Assembly (NCBI GenBank): GCA_011763485.2
Contig: JAANSK020288268.1
Span: 1-20,167 of the forward strand
Direction: 5' to 3'
DNA from: Isoetes engelmannii
Lineage: Eukaryota; Streptophyta; Lycopodiopsida; Isoetales; Isoetaceae
DNA: 20,167 bases
In this document: in pieces, positions 9,230 to 17,137 of the stretch
How positions within the stretch are numbered: the stretch's first letter is position 1
Layout: each line of letters opens with the position of its first letter
Translations under genes and position numbers: made by a program
The notes under the pieces: model-generated
The model's input: only the letters and a program-made list of their open reading frames with translations
The model's database searches: none
What the model was told of the DNA's origin: nothing

Positions 9230-9497
9230 ATTTGATAACTGATTGTTTGAAGCAACGTTTGGGCATCCAACAGCTGCACCGCCTGACCTATGATATAAAA
9301 ATGGCCAATGGCATGATCACTAGCCCCCAGGAATCATAAAAAACCTGGAGTTCAATATTGATGAGCTCCAATTCATTGCCGACTTTGGCGTGTTACAACT
9401 CGATCAAGACCCCCGCGATTATGAAATGTTGGTCCGGCGTCCATTCCTCCGCCAGGCGGAAGGGCAACTGGCACCACAATCTTTTGGAAATTTCTGA
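9205..9497 (+). pseudogene. Retroelement aspartic protease domain
   Basis: The active-site loop VDGGSAVNLI is read at 9208-9237, and MANGMITSP follows. One base shift later (about 9330) another frame gives NLEFNIDEL, QFIADFGVLQLDQDP and YEMLVRRPFLR, the usual second half of plant Ty3/gypsy retropepsins, ending at a TGA at 9495-9497. The active site is D-G-G rather than the textbook D-T/S-G. I recall D-G-G-S as a common form in plant non-chromovirus elements, so it may be natural and not damage. The enzyme would cleave the Gag-Pol polyprotein and acts as a dimer. Here the frameshift and stop make it dead. Confidence 0.8.
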
Positions 9498-10137
9498 TGC
9501 CCGGTACACTGCTGTTCTTGATCTAACAACCGACCGCATCATTTCAGTTGATCATAAAGAACAGCACTTTGCTGATAGCCACCCGACAAGTGACACGGCC
9601 TTAATTGCCACTTGTTCTACTCAATCACCACCTATTGCAGATCCTTGGGATAATAACGATCTATACAATGATAAGGCACTAGCAGCTCTATTCACTTTGC
9701 AGAATTCATACCACGTTGATGTAATTCCCTTGATGTTGGATTCTAAAGCTCCAGTTTCTACTTGTGTTCCTTCTGTATCTGTTGTTTCTCTTGATAATAT
9801 CACAACCGTTTCTTCTAATTATACTGATTTGTCTCTTCCTTCTTCACCTTTGATTCCTACCCCTGATAAATTATCTGATGAATTGTCTTCCGTCACTACT
9901 GATACCCTTGCAGATACCCCTAATGCTATACCTCCGGACTCTTCTTCCACTTCTGTGTCACTTGTTTCACATCCCTCACTTACTGTACCATCTGCACTAA
10001 CTTCTACATCTGTAGACATGCCAACTTCATCTTACACTCCTTTACCTGACTTGCCTTCCACTTCATTCTTTCACACTTTCTGAATTGATCCACCCTCGAT
10101 TTCCCACCCATCCGCACACGCACTGTGTGCAGACATC
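9498..10137 (+). pseudogene. Ser/Thr/Pro-rich spacer between protease and reverse transcriptase
   Basis: This frame is open to the TGA at 10081-10083. It reads LEISDARYTAVLDLTTDRI, then a long low-complexity part full of Ser, Thr, Pro, Asp and Val up to PSTSFFHTF. A disordered spacer of about 180 residues here has no catalytic motif. The T-rich coding strand gives many TCT/ACT codons. It may separate the protease from the polymerase, as variable linkers do in plant gypsy elements. The role is inferred from position. Confidence 0.55.
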
Positions 10138-11027
10138 TTGCAACCGCATATTGACATGCCCTCATTAGAAATTGTTGATATTGGTTATGAGCAACGAGTC
10201 TGCATTGCTGCTGGTTTACCCCTTGATTTTCGCGCAGATCTACTCAAGCTTTTGACAGAATTTTGGCATATCTTTGCTTGGATTTATGCTGATTTGCGAG
10301 GCATTGAGCCGACTCTGGGTCAACTGTCAATCCCCACCAAACCCTGAGATATTAACAAGTTGCTTGCTGCTGGCCTTATTTATGAAGTCAAGCATTCAGA
10401 ATAGGTCAGCCCAATTATTGTAGTGCTGAAAAAGAATGGGAAAATCCGGGTTTGTGTTGATTACTGCAAGCTAAATGCTGACACAGAACGAGACCACTTT
10501 TCTCTGCCTTTTACTGATAAAGTTTTAGAGGATGTTGTAGATCATCAAATGTATTCTTTTATGGATGGATTTTGGGTTATAATCAAATCTCTATCAGGCA
10601 GAAGGGCCAACTCAAAACAACGTTCACCACGCCCTGGGGAACCTATGTTGATCGGGTCGTGCTTTTTGGCTTGTCTAATTTGCCAAAGACTTTTCAACGC
10701 AAAGTGTTAATCCCTTCCTCAAAGTGTTTCAAGATGATTTTTTGGCATACTGTAGCTGCACCACGCACCTTGCTAAGCTTGCACAAATCTTTCGCCGTTG
10801 TGCTGACATAGGCATCAGCCTGAATCCGGAAAAAAGTTCCTTCTGTATCACATCGGGTGCTCTTTTGGGCCATGTTGTCAGTGAGCAAGGTATCACCACT
10901 TATCCTGCAAAAATTAGTTGCATACGAACAGCTCAGGCCCCGCAAAATATCAGAGAAACACGAAGTTTCATGGGCAAGATAAATTACTATTACTTTTATT
11001 CCCAGTCTTGCCCCTATTGCTGCCCCG
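10138..11027 (+). pseudogene. Retroelement reverse transcriptase
   Basis: The N-terminal part reads DFRADLLKLLTEFWHIFAW, a typical pre-RT segment. After stops at 10345-10347 and 10402-10404 come the RT motifs: KKNGKIRVCVDYCKLNAD; SFMDGF (the first catalytic Asp region); then, one base shift later, GYNQISI, KTTFTTPWGTY, FGLSNLPKTFQRKV; then another shift and FQDDF at about 10727-10741, the position of the Y-x-D-D catalytic motif; then GISLNPEKSSFCITSG, LLGHVVSEQGI and RETRSFMGKINYY. All of the main fingers, palm and connection landmarks are present in order over three frames. At least three frameshifts and two stops make it a pseudogene. The enzyme would copy the element RNA into DNA inside the particle. 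Confidence 0.92.
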
Positions 11028-11520
11028 TTGCACAAACTAACAGGTAATGAAAGATCTTGGAAATGGTCGGTAGAAGCTCATGCTTCCTTTGAGACACTGA
11101 AACTCTTAGTGACACAAGCTCTGGCACTTACTCCTCCTGTTTGGCCCAAACCTTTCCAAATTCATGTTGATGTATCTGCATTCATCGTTGGTGCTGTAGT
11201 GGCTCAACCATATTCAGCTAGATTGGATAACCACTTTGCAAGTAGGAAACTCAATCAGGTGCAAAAAAATTATTTAGCTATCAAAAGAGAAGCCTTGGGG
11301 CTAATTTTTGCTATCAAAAAGTTTCGCCACTATCTCTTGGGCAGCAGGATTAAATTTTTTTTTGATCATCAAGCATTGCTATATATCTGGTCAATAAGAC
11401 AACTCCCACGGGTCCTATTGCGCGCTGGATTCTATTATTACAGGAGTTTGCTCCCACAAACCTGGGAAATGGCACACTGTACCAGATTATCTCTCCCGCC
11501 TACACAATGATGATCCCTTG
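11028..11520 (+). pseudogene. Retroelement RNase H domain
   Basis: The frame from 11028 reads FQIHVDVSAFIVGAV (first catalytic Asp), KNYLAIKREALGLIFAIKKF (the catalytic Glu), RHYLLGSRIKFFFDHQALLY (second Asp). The last 100 bp use all three frames in turn: PIARWILLLQEF in one and PGKWHTVPDYLSRL in another, the latter carrying the last Asp. All four acidic residues can be found but not in one frame. The domain would remove the RNA of the RNA-DNA hybrid. It adjoins the RT directly, as in Ty3/gypsy elements. Confidence 0.9.
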
Positions 11521-11689
11521 GTTGGCACTGATCATTCCTTTCCAGATGCCCCAATTTTTTTCAGCACGGCTGTACCTCCACAGCCAGGCATGGGCACGGG
11601 TACGCACCCGCCAGCTGACACGACTGAAAGCATGCCATCACCCCAAGACGACTGTTACGGTGATCAGGTACAGTATCTTGTATGGCTTA

Positions 11690-12372
11690 TTCCCTTCCAA
11701 ATATTTGCATCTCTTTGCGAACAGAAATCGGGCCATATGCGCTCTGTTTCTTCGTGAAGCTCGCTACCATACGATAGTCGATGATGTCCTCTACCGCGCG
11801 GGCACTGATAGGTGCTTCGACGCTGTGTCCTGTCAGATGAACAAGACGAGTTATTCTAACAGACCCATGCTGGACCTGGTGGGGGTCATTACAGTGGCGA
11901 TAATACCGCAAGAAACTGCTCTTGGCAGGTTATTGGTGGCCTACCCTTTTTAAAGATGCTCATCGTGTTGCACGACAATGTGACCCTTGCCAACAGATGG
12001 GGAGACACACTCGCGATGCTCTACCACTACAGCTGGTTTCTGTTCCTACCACCTTCACCATGTTGGGCATGGATTTTGTTGGCCCGATTGACCCACCGGC
12101 TCAGCACACTCGTGCTCGATATATTCTGATCATCACTGATTATACCATCAAATGGGCTGAAGCCTGTGCCCTACTTGATAATACTGTTGCCAGTACGGCT
12201 AAGGTGCTCTATCATCAAGTAATTACAAAATTTGGTTGTCCTGTAGAATTGATCAGTGATTGAGGTGTCCACTTTGTTACTCATACAATCTCTGCACTTA
12301 CCAAGTATTTGCAGATCCATCACAATAAAAGCACAGCCATTTAAGTTGGTATATGGGCAAGAGGCCATTCTA
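11690..12372 (+). pseudogene. Retroelement integrase, zinc-binding and partial core
   Basis: After a pre-integrase segment (YHTIVDDVLYRAGTD) the H-H-C-C finger is split over two frames: HAGPGGGHYSGDNT at 11866-11907, then GYWWPTLFKDAHRVARQCD with CDPCQQMGR. The core begins with LGMDFVGPIDPP (first catalytic Asp) and YILIITDYTIKWAEA, then KFGCPVELISD (second Asp, 12261) directly followed by a TGA. The next recognisable piece is PFKLVYGQEAILPFQF at about 12339-12386, with its own stop. The segment that should carry the third catalytic residue (Glu) is missing: only about 75 bp separate the two pieces where roughly 200 or more would be expected. Integration would thus be impossible. The finger and both Asp residues show it was once a normal Ty3/gypsy integrase. 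Confidence 0.9.
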
Positions 12373-12800
12373 CCATTCCAATTCTAGCTCCATGTGTTGC
12401 AATTCAAGCTTGCCTCTACAGAAATCCTTCTGCTGCCTTTGTTGAACGTGTCTTGGCTGGTAAACAATAAATGCAGCAGCAGCAATAGCTTGATGAAGTC
12501 CGTCAGGATGTGTACTTGCATGTCTTGGCTGGTAAACGATAAAGGCAAAAGTGACATGATCAAAAGCTTCGAAAGAAACTCCTTGGCATAGGTGACACTG
12601 TGCTTTTATTTGATTCAAGATATTGCACCCACCCGGGCAAGCTCAAATCCAGATGGCTCAGATCTTTCCGTATTTAGGCGAATCCCTTTCCAGGCGTTTT
12701 TCAACAACTAGAATTGGATGGCACCCCCATCCCTGTCATGTTAATGGTTTCCGCCTCAGATCATATCATCTGTCTCAACCCATAACTTCCAGTCATTCCA
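12373..12800 (+). pseudogene. Integrase C-terminal tail remnant with a 22-bp duplication
   Basis: The frames read scattered tail motifs: KLRKKLLGIGDTVLLFDSRY, HPGKLKSRW, and near the end HPHPCHVNGFRLRSYH, the usual close of plant non-chromovirus integrases (V-N-G-x-R-L-x-x-Y). No chromodomain is seen. GTCTTGGCTGGTAAACAATAAA at 12450-12471 recurs with one change at 12522-12543, 72 bp on, so a 24-codon stretch was duplicated or slipped. A CAG-type run (GCAGCAGCAGCAA) lies between the copies. Several stops interrupt the region. Confidence 0.75.
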
Positions 12801-13315
12801 CTCCATCTTCATCTACTTCTGTCATCATCACCGACACTCCCTTCCCATCTTCTCACCCTTTGGATCATTTCCATGATCCCCGTCGAATATTTTTCTTCAT
12901 GACCCTCCAACTCCCTTGTACGTATTCTTTTGCCATGGCTTTATGATTATAGTTCTATATTTAGCTGATTTTTTGTACCCTCATATCGCACACGATTCTT
13001 TACACGATTCTGCACACGATATCATGCACGCCATTATTCCTGATTTCCGCCACGCACATTTTTTGAACCACCCATTTATGCACCCGATTTCACACCCGCC
13101 TTTCTACCCGCCATTTTGCACGCCTTCTGCCACATTCTTCTTACACAACTTTTCACCCCCTTTAGTGTCACCTTCTTTTGCTGACATCACCATCGACATT
13201 TTTTTCCTTCCATCCTGTCACTTCAGCCACATACGCCATCCGTACTTGCTCATTATTTCACTTTTTCTTGTACCTCGCCTGCCACCTCTTTCTTCGCACA
13301 AGTAACCACTTCTCA
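12801..13315 (+). other. Pyrimidine-rich spacer behind pol
   Basis: The plus strand is strongly C+T-rich with a recurring CACACGATTC/CACGC word near 12990-13035. The long open frame here (12916-13305, with many His, Pro, Phe and Leu) follows from the base bias and has no domain I recognise. In Athila-like elements an env-like ORF can lie here, but I see no signal peptide followed by a credible ectodomain and membrane anchor. I regard it as non-coding. Confidence 0.5.
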
Positions 13316-13462
13316 TTGATGCACCTTTTCGCCAGCTATAAATTCCATCCTTCGAATTTTTTCCCATCTCACTGTGTTCTTTCATCTTTGACAATTTCTA
13401 CACTCTGTTTCTTGGCCTTTCTCCACTCCATTGCTCACCCTTCACTCTAAATTCTGGGCATG
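13316..13462 (+). promoter_or_regulatory. Promoter-like segment A: TATA box, CT-rich leader, ATGGCC
   Basis: TATAAAT at 13337-13343 sits in GCACCTTTTCGCCAGCTATA and is followed by about 115 bp of CT-rich leader up to an ATG at 13460 in GGCATGGCC. A second segment 974 bp downstream has the same build and similar words, so the two are likely copies. Core-promoter function is inferred from sequence only. Confidence 0.45.
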
Positions 13463-13749
13463 GCCGTATTTCACGCACCTCCACTTGCTCCTCCTTTAAA
13501 ACCTTCTCACAGTTTTGCACTATACGCTCCGGTAGCGCCACCTCTTCTCCAACGTCTTGGCCTGGCAGATTGCAATAAATTTCAGTGGCCGCCACCACAA
13601 GCTATGCAACACCCAGCGTTTGCAAATTCTTACAGAGTTACAGGTGTTCTAGTGATTTCACAAGTAGGAGAGAAGACAGTCAAGATCACAGAAGAGTTGG
13701 TTAACCCTTATACACGAGATCAAATTGTTCGTAGGGTCACATGTAAATG

Positions 13750-13750
<1 letters not shown>
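13460..13750 (+). other. Short ORF after segment A, unrecognised
   Basis: A 96-codon frame starts at the ATG behind the TATA segment. It begins MAVFHAPPLAPPLKPSHSFA (Pro/Ala-rich) and ends with VGEKTVKITEELVNPYTRDQ and RRVTCK. No family recognised. The 3' end runs into the GA microsatellite. It may be the decayed counterpart of the longer ORF that starts behind segment B, but the proteins are not clearly alike. Confidence 0.25.
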
Positions 13751-13792
<42 letters not shown>

Positions 13793-13838
13793 AGTTCATT
13801 CTGAAGGCAGTCAAGAGCACAACAGAGTTGGCAACCCC
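13673..13838 (+). repeat. 35-bp direct repeats flanking a (GA)n microsatellite
   Basis: The segment 13673-13707 (AAGACAGTCAAGATCACAGA...) recurs at 13804-13838 with about 28 of 35 bases equal, offset 131 bp. Between them lies (GA)19 at 13753-13791. The minus-strand SLSLSL and plus-strand RERERE peptides are translations of the microsatellite only. Confidence 0.8.
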
Positions 13839-14022
13839 AACCTGGGTAACAAAATCTATCCAGCATATGAACAAGACACATACTTTGTGCCGACAATCTG
13901 CTTGCCCGAGTTTGCACATGCAAATGATCCGCTAATCTGTTTGGGCGTCCTCTGCAAACCGCTTTCGACACTACAACTGGACTGAGAAAGCAATTTGTAG
14001 GAAGACACTGGGCCCAAAAATA
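13839..14022 (+). other. Non-coding or unrecognised stretch
   Basis: One plus frame is open and reads KIYPAYEQDTYFVPTICLPE and on to a TGA at 13983-13985. It looks protein-like in composition but I recognise no family, and it has no start of its own outside the GA repeat. It could be a small captured exon. Confidence 0.25.
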
Positions 14023-14109
14023 ATCAACATCAACCTTGTTGATGTTGATGTTGATGTTGCTGTTGCTGTTGCTGTTGCTGTTGTTGTTCATGTCCATGTT
14101 TGGACATGA
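14023..14109 (+). repeat. GTTGAT/GTTGCT hexamer repeat flanked by two hairpins
   Basis: The run 14038-14088 is GTTGAT then GTTGCT units ending in GTTGTT. Its left side forms an 11-bp perfect inverted repeat, ATCAACATCAA (14023-14033) with TTGATGTTGAT (14039-14049). Directly after the run, TCATGTCCA (14088-14096) pairs with TGGACATGA (14101-14109) with a 4-nt loop. Confidence 0.88.
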
Positions 14110-14295
14110 TTTGAAGTTGTTCGTAAGGGTCATTTACTTCAACAATCTACTCACAGCTTCCATTACGACCCTGCAGCTGTTCCCAAGAAGAACAAGTCCA
14201 GAAACCCAGATGCCCGAAGGAAAAAAAAATTCCACATGGCTCCATCCACTGTGTGGCACCGCATCTTTCACGCGCCCGACCGCCACCCATAATTG

Positions 14296-14451
14296 CACCT
14301 TTTTCTTAGCTATAAATTCAGCCCTTTGGGTTTCCCGCACTTATTTTGCTCTTGTCTTCCGTCTTTCGTTTCACTCCGCTCTTTCGCTTCCGTCTTCGCC
14401 GATTCTCTCCACACTCGCCTTTGCTCCTTGCTAATTCCTGCCTTCTCCATG
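14296..14451 (+). promoter_or_regulatory. Promoter-like segment B: TATA box, CT-rich leader, ATGGCC
   Basis: TATAAAT at 14311-14317 in GCACCTTTTTCTTAGCTATA is followed by a CT-rich leader of about 130 bp and an ATG at 14449 in TCCATGGCC, a good plant start context. It matches segment A in the TATA block, the leader composition and a shared CTCCAC...TTGCTC...CTAAATTC/CTAATTC tract before the ATG. It would drive the ORF that follows. Confidence 0.5.
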
Positions 14452-16277
14452 GCCACCGCAAGCTCTGCTCATCCTGATCTTCTTGTTAAATTTCTTTACA
14501 GTACTGAGACCTCCAAGACCCAAAACCTTGAACCGCCTGCTATCGCACTTTTTCAGAAATCGCCTGTTGGAGTTTAATCGTCTCAAATGGCCAATTTTGG
14601 AGGTTGCAGAACTTCAAGAATTTGTCAAATATTACTGTGCCACCAACAACTGGATCACCACCAAAATTGTTGGTAATACTATAACCCTTGATGAAGATCT
14701 TCTTAATCGTGCTTTCCACTTCTCTCCTGTAACTGATTTCATCTTCCCTGGTGAGATACTTAAACAATATATCTCCAATTTTCCAGCCCCTCCACTCACA
14801 GAGCAAGTCTTCTTTTCTTCCTTCCCTCCTCCAGTTAACACCTTGGCTCAGATCATGCTTCGCAAAATTGAAGGGCAACCAGTATTTTATACGGTGGTGT
14901 TAGCTGTGCACGCTGATAAGCCCATCAATTGGGCCCTACTTTTGCAACACCGCATGGCAAATGCCATTAAGGATATCTGCTTCCTTCCGGCCGATGCAGG
15001 TATTGCGACCTGCCACTTTGGCGGGCATTTTCAACAGCTCATCTACACTGTCAAGGGCCTCCCATTACTCTTTATGGACCCCGGCAAAGTCCTACTGCTG
15101 ATTTGCCCCCCACCGAAGACAATCACCCAGGAGGCGGACAGTTCGGCTCCAAGCCCCCCCCAGAAGACAATCACCCAGGAGGCGCAATAGGCACCCAAAA
15201 ATACTGAAGAAGAGCCCGCCGGTGACACCAACTAGTAAGATACTGGGGATGGGCCCAAAACAGAGAAACCATAGAAGCGTCGTCATTCAAAGGGCAGCAA
15301 AAAGGAGCCAAGGAGGAAGAAAGCAAAAACGACCCGGGGAAATCCTGTTACAGACGAGCATGAAGAAATTGTCCCCTCGGGCTCATGCAGTCATGCTACA
15401 GATAAGGATCACACTCCTACGGCATCTATCACTCACACAACCACCAAGCAGGATTTGCAGCATACTAGGGAATCTGGCTAGTCTACTGAAACGGCACATC
15501 CGTCGAAGCTCCATACCCAACCTCTTCCAGTATACGTGGATTTGGACCCGCCGGTATCTCCATCCGCCTCATCTTCTGCTGCTTTCGTCACTCAACTATT
15601 CCCTGAAAGCCAGCTAGCTCTGGATGCAAAGTCTACAAACCCAGTGGGGTTTTCAACTCTTGAAAACTCTTGAAAAATAAAGACGCAAATCTTAACAAAA
15701 TGAGCTTGAGCGAATTTCTTCAGAAAATCAAACCCTCAAGTTTAACCTTCACAATGCCAGCCAACTCATCAATACGTTGCAGGCTGATTGCGAGGCAAAA
15801 GTACAATAGGCTATGACACTCCGAGCTGCACATGAAAAGAAGGTCCGCCTCATGCATGACAGTCGGACCTCGTTGCTGTTGGAATTTGAAGCTTTGAAAA
15901 GAGACCTCGAGGCGGTCACTGCCGAACTTCAAGGTAAAACCGAACCCTTTACAACTCAACTAAATGACTGCAGGGACACAATCAATAAGGAAACTGCCGG
16001 TGCAAACGCACTTGAAGATCAATTGAACATGCAAGTGGCTGGTCTTTAGGTGCAGGTTGCCTAGCGGGAATCCTCTTTGACGGCCCTCACGACAGACCTT
16101 GCAGAATCGCATGCCAAAGTTGAGGAGTTACAGAAGGCACTTCTGGAAAAAGCAATCCTTATTTCCGGCTTTTTCCTACTAATCATGCAGGCTCGATCCC
16201 TCGGCTTCTTCCTCGATGATCTGAGCGCCCATCAGCTTGCCACCGATGCCGGATTTGCTATCGATCCACATGCCTAG
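14449..16277 (+). pseudogene. Extra retroelement ORF: globular domain, basic cluster, coiled coil
   Basis: The start at 14449 is chosen because of the ATGGCC context and upstream TATA; it reads MATASSAHPDLLVKFLYSTE. Near 14570 the frame shifts and continues open to a TAG at 15188-15190. This part (about 200 residues) reads FVKYYCATNNWITTKIVGNT, then ITLDEDLLNRAFHF and later INWALLLQHRMANAIKDI. The layout resembles the 'putative plant transposon protein' domain found with plant retroelements (family assignment from memory, moderate certainty). Past the stop, the same frame carries a basic cluster near 15275-15328 (KRRHSKGSKKEPRRKKAK), a possible nuclear localisation signal, then a Ser/Thr/Pro-rich linker. 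From 15696 to about 16150 another frame gives heptad-like Glu/Leu/Lys-rich sequence (ELERISSENQTLKFNLHNAS; LLLEFEALKRDLEAVTAELQ), a coiled coil of about 150 residues. It ends at a TAG at 16275-16277, four bases before the polypurine tract. At least six stops or shifts show decay. Confidence 0.65.
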
Positions 16278-16280
16278 ACC

Positions 16281-16296
16281 GGGGGAGAAAGAAGAG
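16281..16296 (+). promoter_or_regulatory. Polypurine tract (plus-strand primer site)
   Basis: GGGGGAGAAAGAAGAG is 16 purines in a row directly behind the last ORF stop, the place where LTR retrotransposons prime plus-strand DNA. The 3' LTR should begin just after it, yet the following bases (CACACCGG) do not give a clear TG start and no matching 5' LTR is in the window. Confidence 0.6.
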
Positions 16297-16335
16297 CACA
16301 CCGGAGTGGAGAAAGATGGGATGCCTTCCCAATTA

Positions 16336-16407
16336 GGTTTTGGCTTGGCTACATGCTCTAGCCTTTCTTTTTGCTGCTAGTTTTCGGCTTGCCTACATGC
16401 TCTGGCC
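16336..16407 (+). repeat. 44-bp tandem duplication
   Basis: GGTTTTGGCTTGGCTACATG near 16336 and AGTTTTCGGCTTGCCTACATG near 16379 are copies offset by 44 bp; both continue CTCTAGCC/CTCTGGCC. It lies just behind the polypurine tract, where the 3' LTR would be expected. Confidence 0.75.
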
Positions 16408-16650
16408 CATTTGAACTACTCTCTATTTGGGCTACACCACAGCTATGGCGGACAACCCCCCTGATGTATGTGAGTTTAACAAAACTTCTGTCTACTTTTC
16501 CTTAGCTTTGCACTTTTCTTTTACAAATTAATGCTTTGGTACCTTCTGTTGCTTCATATAGCTCTTAGAAATCGCAGGGGATCGAATAATTTTTGCTGCA
16601 AACAACTGGAAATTGGCGTCAGAGCTCTGCTTTATAACATCAGAAGAAAA

Positions 16651-17134
16651 ATGTCACAAGCCCTTATTTGAATCCGCCCTCGCATGTGCCTTCCAATTTT
16701 CCTTCGCCTAGCAGCAACAGCGCCAAGCATGGGTACACTGAAGGGGTTTTTCTTGTCGTTTTAGTGGGAGTTTTAGCCCTTCTTGTAATTGGGACTATTT
16801 TACTCGTATATTATTGCATATTGCTTCGCTACTGTATTAGCTGGAGAAATTTCTTCAGCCATTTCTGTCTGACAGAACAGAGCACCCAACCCGGTCCGGA
16901 CCTTAGATATCGAGTAGATTTGGATCTCCACTTCAAAGGGTTTGGATCAAACCGTGATCCAATTGATTCCGGTATATGTTTTCAAATCCGGAGCAGCGGC
17001 AATCGAATCCACAGATTGTGCAGTATGTCTTGAAGAATTCCAGGATCATGAAGCGCTAGAATTCTGCGCAATTGCAACCATGCTTAGCGCTGCTAGCATG
17101 GTTTTTCAACTGCTTCTCGACTCATAAGTCGAGA
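16651..17134 (+). pseudogene. ATL-type RING-H2 finger protein, broken copy
   Basis: The first frame gives a short Pro/Ser-rich N-terminus and one hydrophobic helix (GVFLVVLVGVLALLVIGTIL), then, one base shift near 16930 later, GLDQTVIQLIPVYVF and DCAVCLEEFQDHEAL. This is the ATL family layout: one N-terminal membrane helix, the GLD motif, then a RING-H2 domain (C-x2-C ... C-x-H ...). ATL proteins are membrane-bound E3 ubiquitin ligases, usually intronless, often in stress and defence signalling. A second shift near 17057 moves RILRNCNHA to another frame, and TAG codons follow at once, so the zinc ligands after the first His are lost. A later echo of the family pattern, HGFST, precedes the point where homology stops (about 17112). 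There are two frameshifts and at least two stops. It lies about 350 bp behind the retroelement polypurine tract and in the same orientation. Confidence 0.85.
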
Positions 17135-17137
17135 AGC
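17112..17137. repeat. Perfect hairpin, 11-bp stem and 4-nt loop
   Basis: GCTTCTCGACT pairs with AGTCGAGAAGC around a CATA loop. It stands exactly where ATL homology ends. It has no T run directly after it and is not a bacterial-type terminator. Confidence 0.85.

Larger units (their letters stand above)
8660..16300 (+). mobile_element. Decayed Ty3/gypsy-type LTR retrotransposon, ends not found
   Basis: Protease, reverse transcriptase, RNase H and integrase follow one another in this order on the plus strand. Integrase after RNase H is the Ty3/gypsy (Metaviridae) order, not the Copia order. The C-terminal tail lacks a chromodomain, and an additional ORF follows pol, so the best guess is a non-chromovirus of the Athila/Tat kind. 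Frame changes and stops are scattered through every domain, so the copy cannot encode a functional polyprotein. No gag with a CCHC knuckle, no primer-binding site and no matching LTR pair was found; the 5' part is presumably deleted or replaced. A polypurine tract at 16281-16296 marks the likely 3' end. The stated borders are approximate. Confidence 0.88.

Noticed and set aside
12916-13305. Env-like ORF behind pol
   Set aside because: The frame is open because the strand is C+T-rich; there is no credible signal peptide, ectodomain and anchor order.
13720-14133. Minus-strand 137-codon ORF with Ser-Leu and Asn repeats
   Set aside because: The repeats are translations of the GA and GTTGAT/GTTGCT microsatellites.
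14036-14434. Plus-strand ORF starting with a Met-Leu/Leu run, like a signal peptide
   Set aside because: The hydrophobic start is the hexamer repeat read in one frame, and the rest crosses promoter-like segment B.
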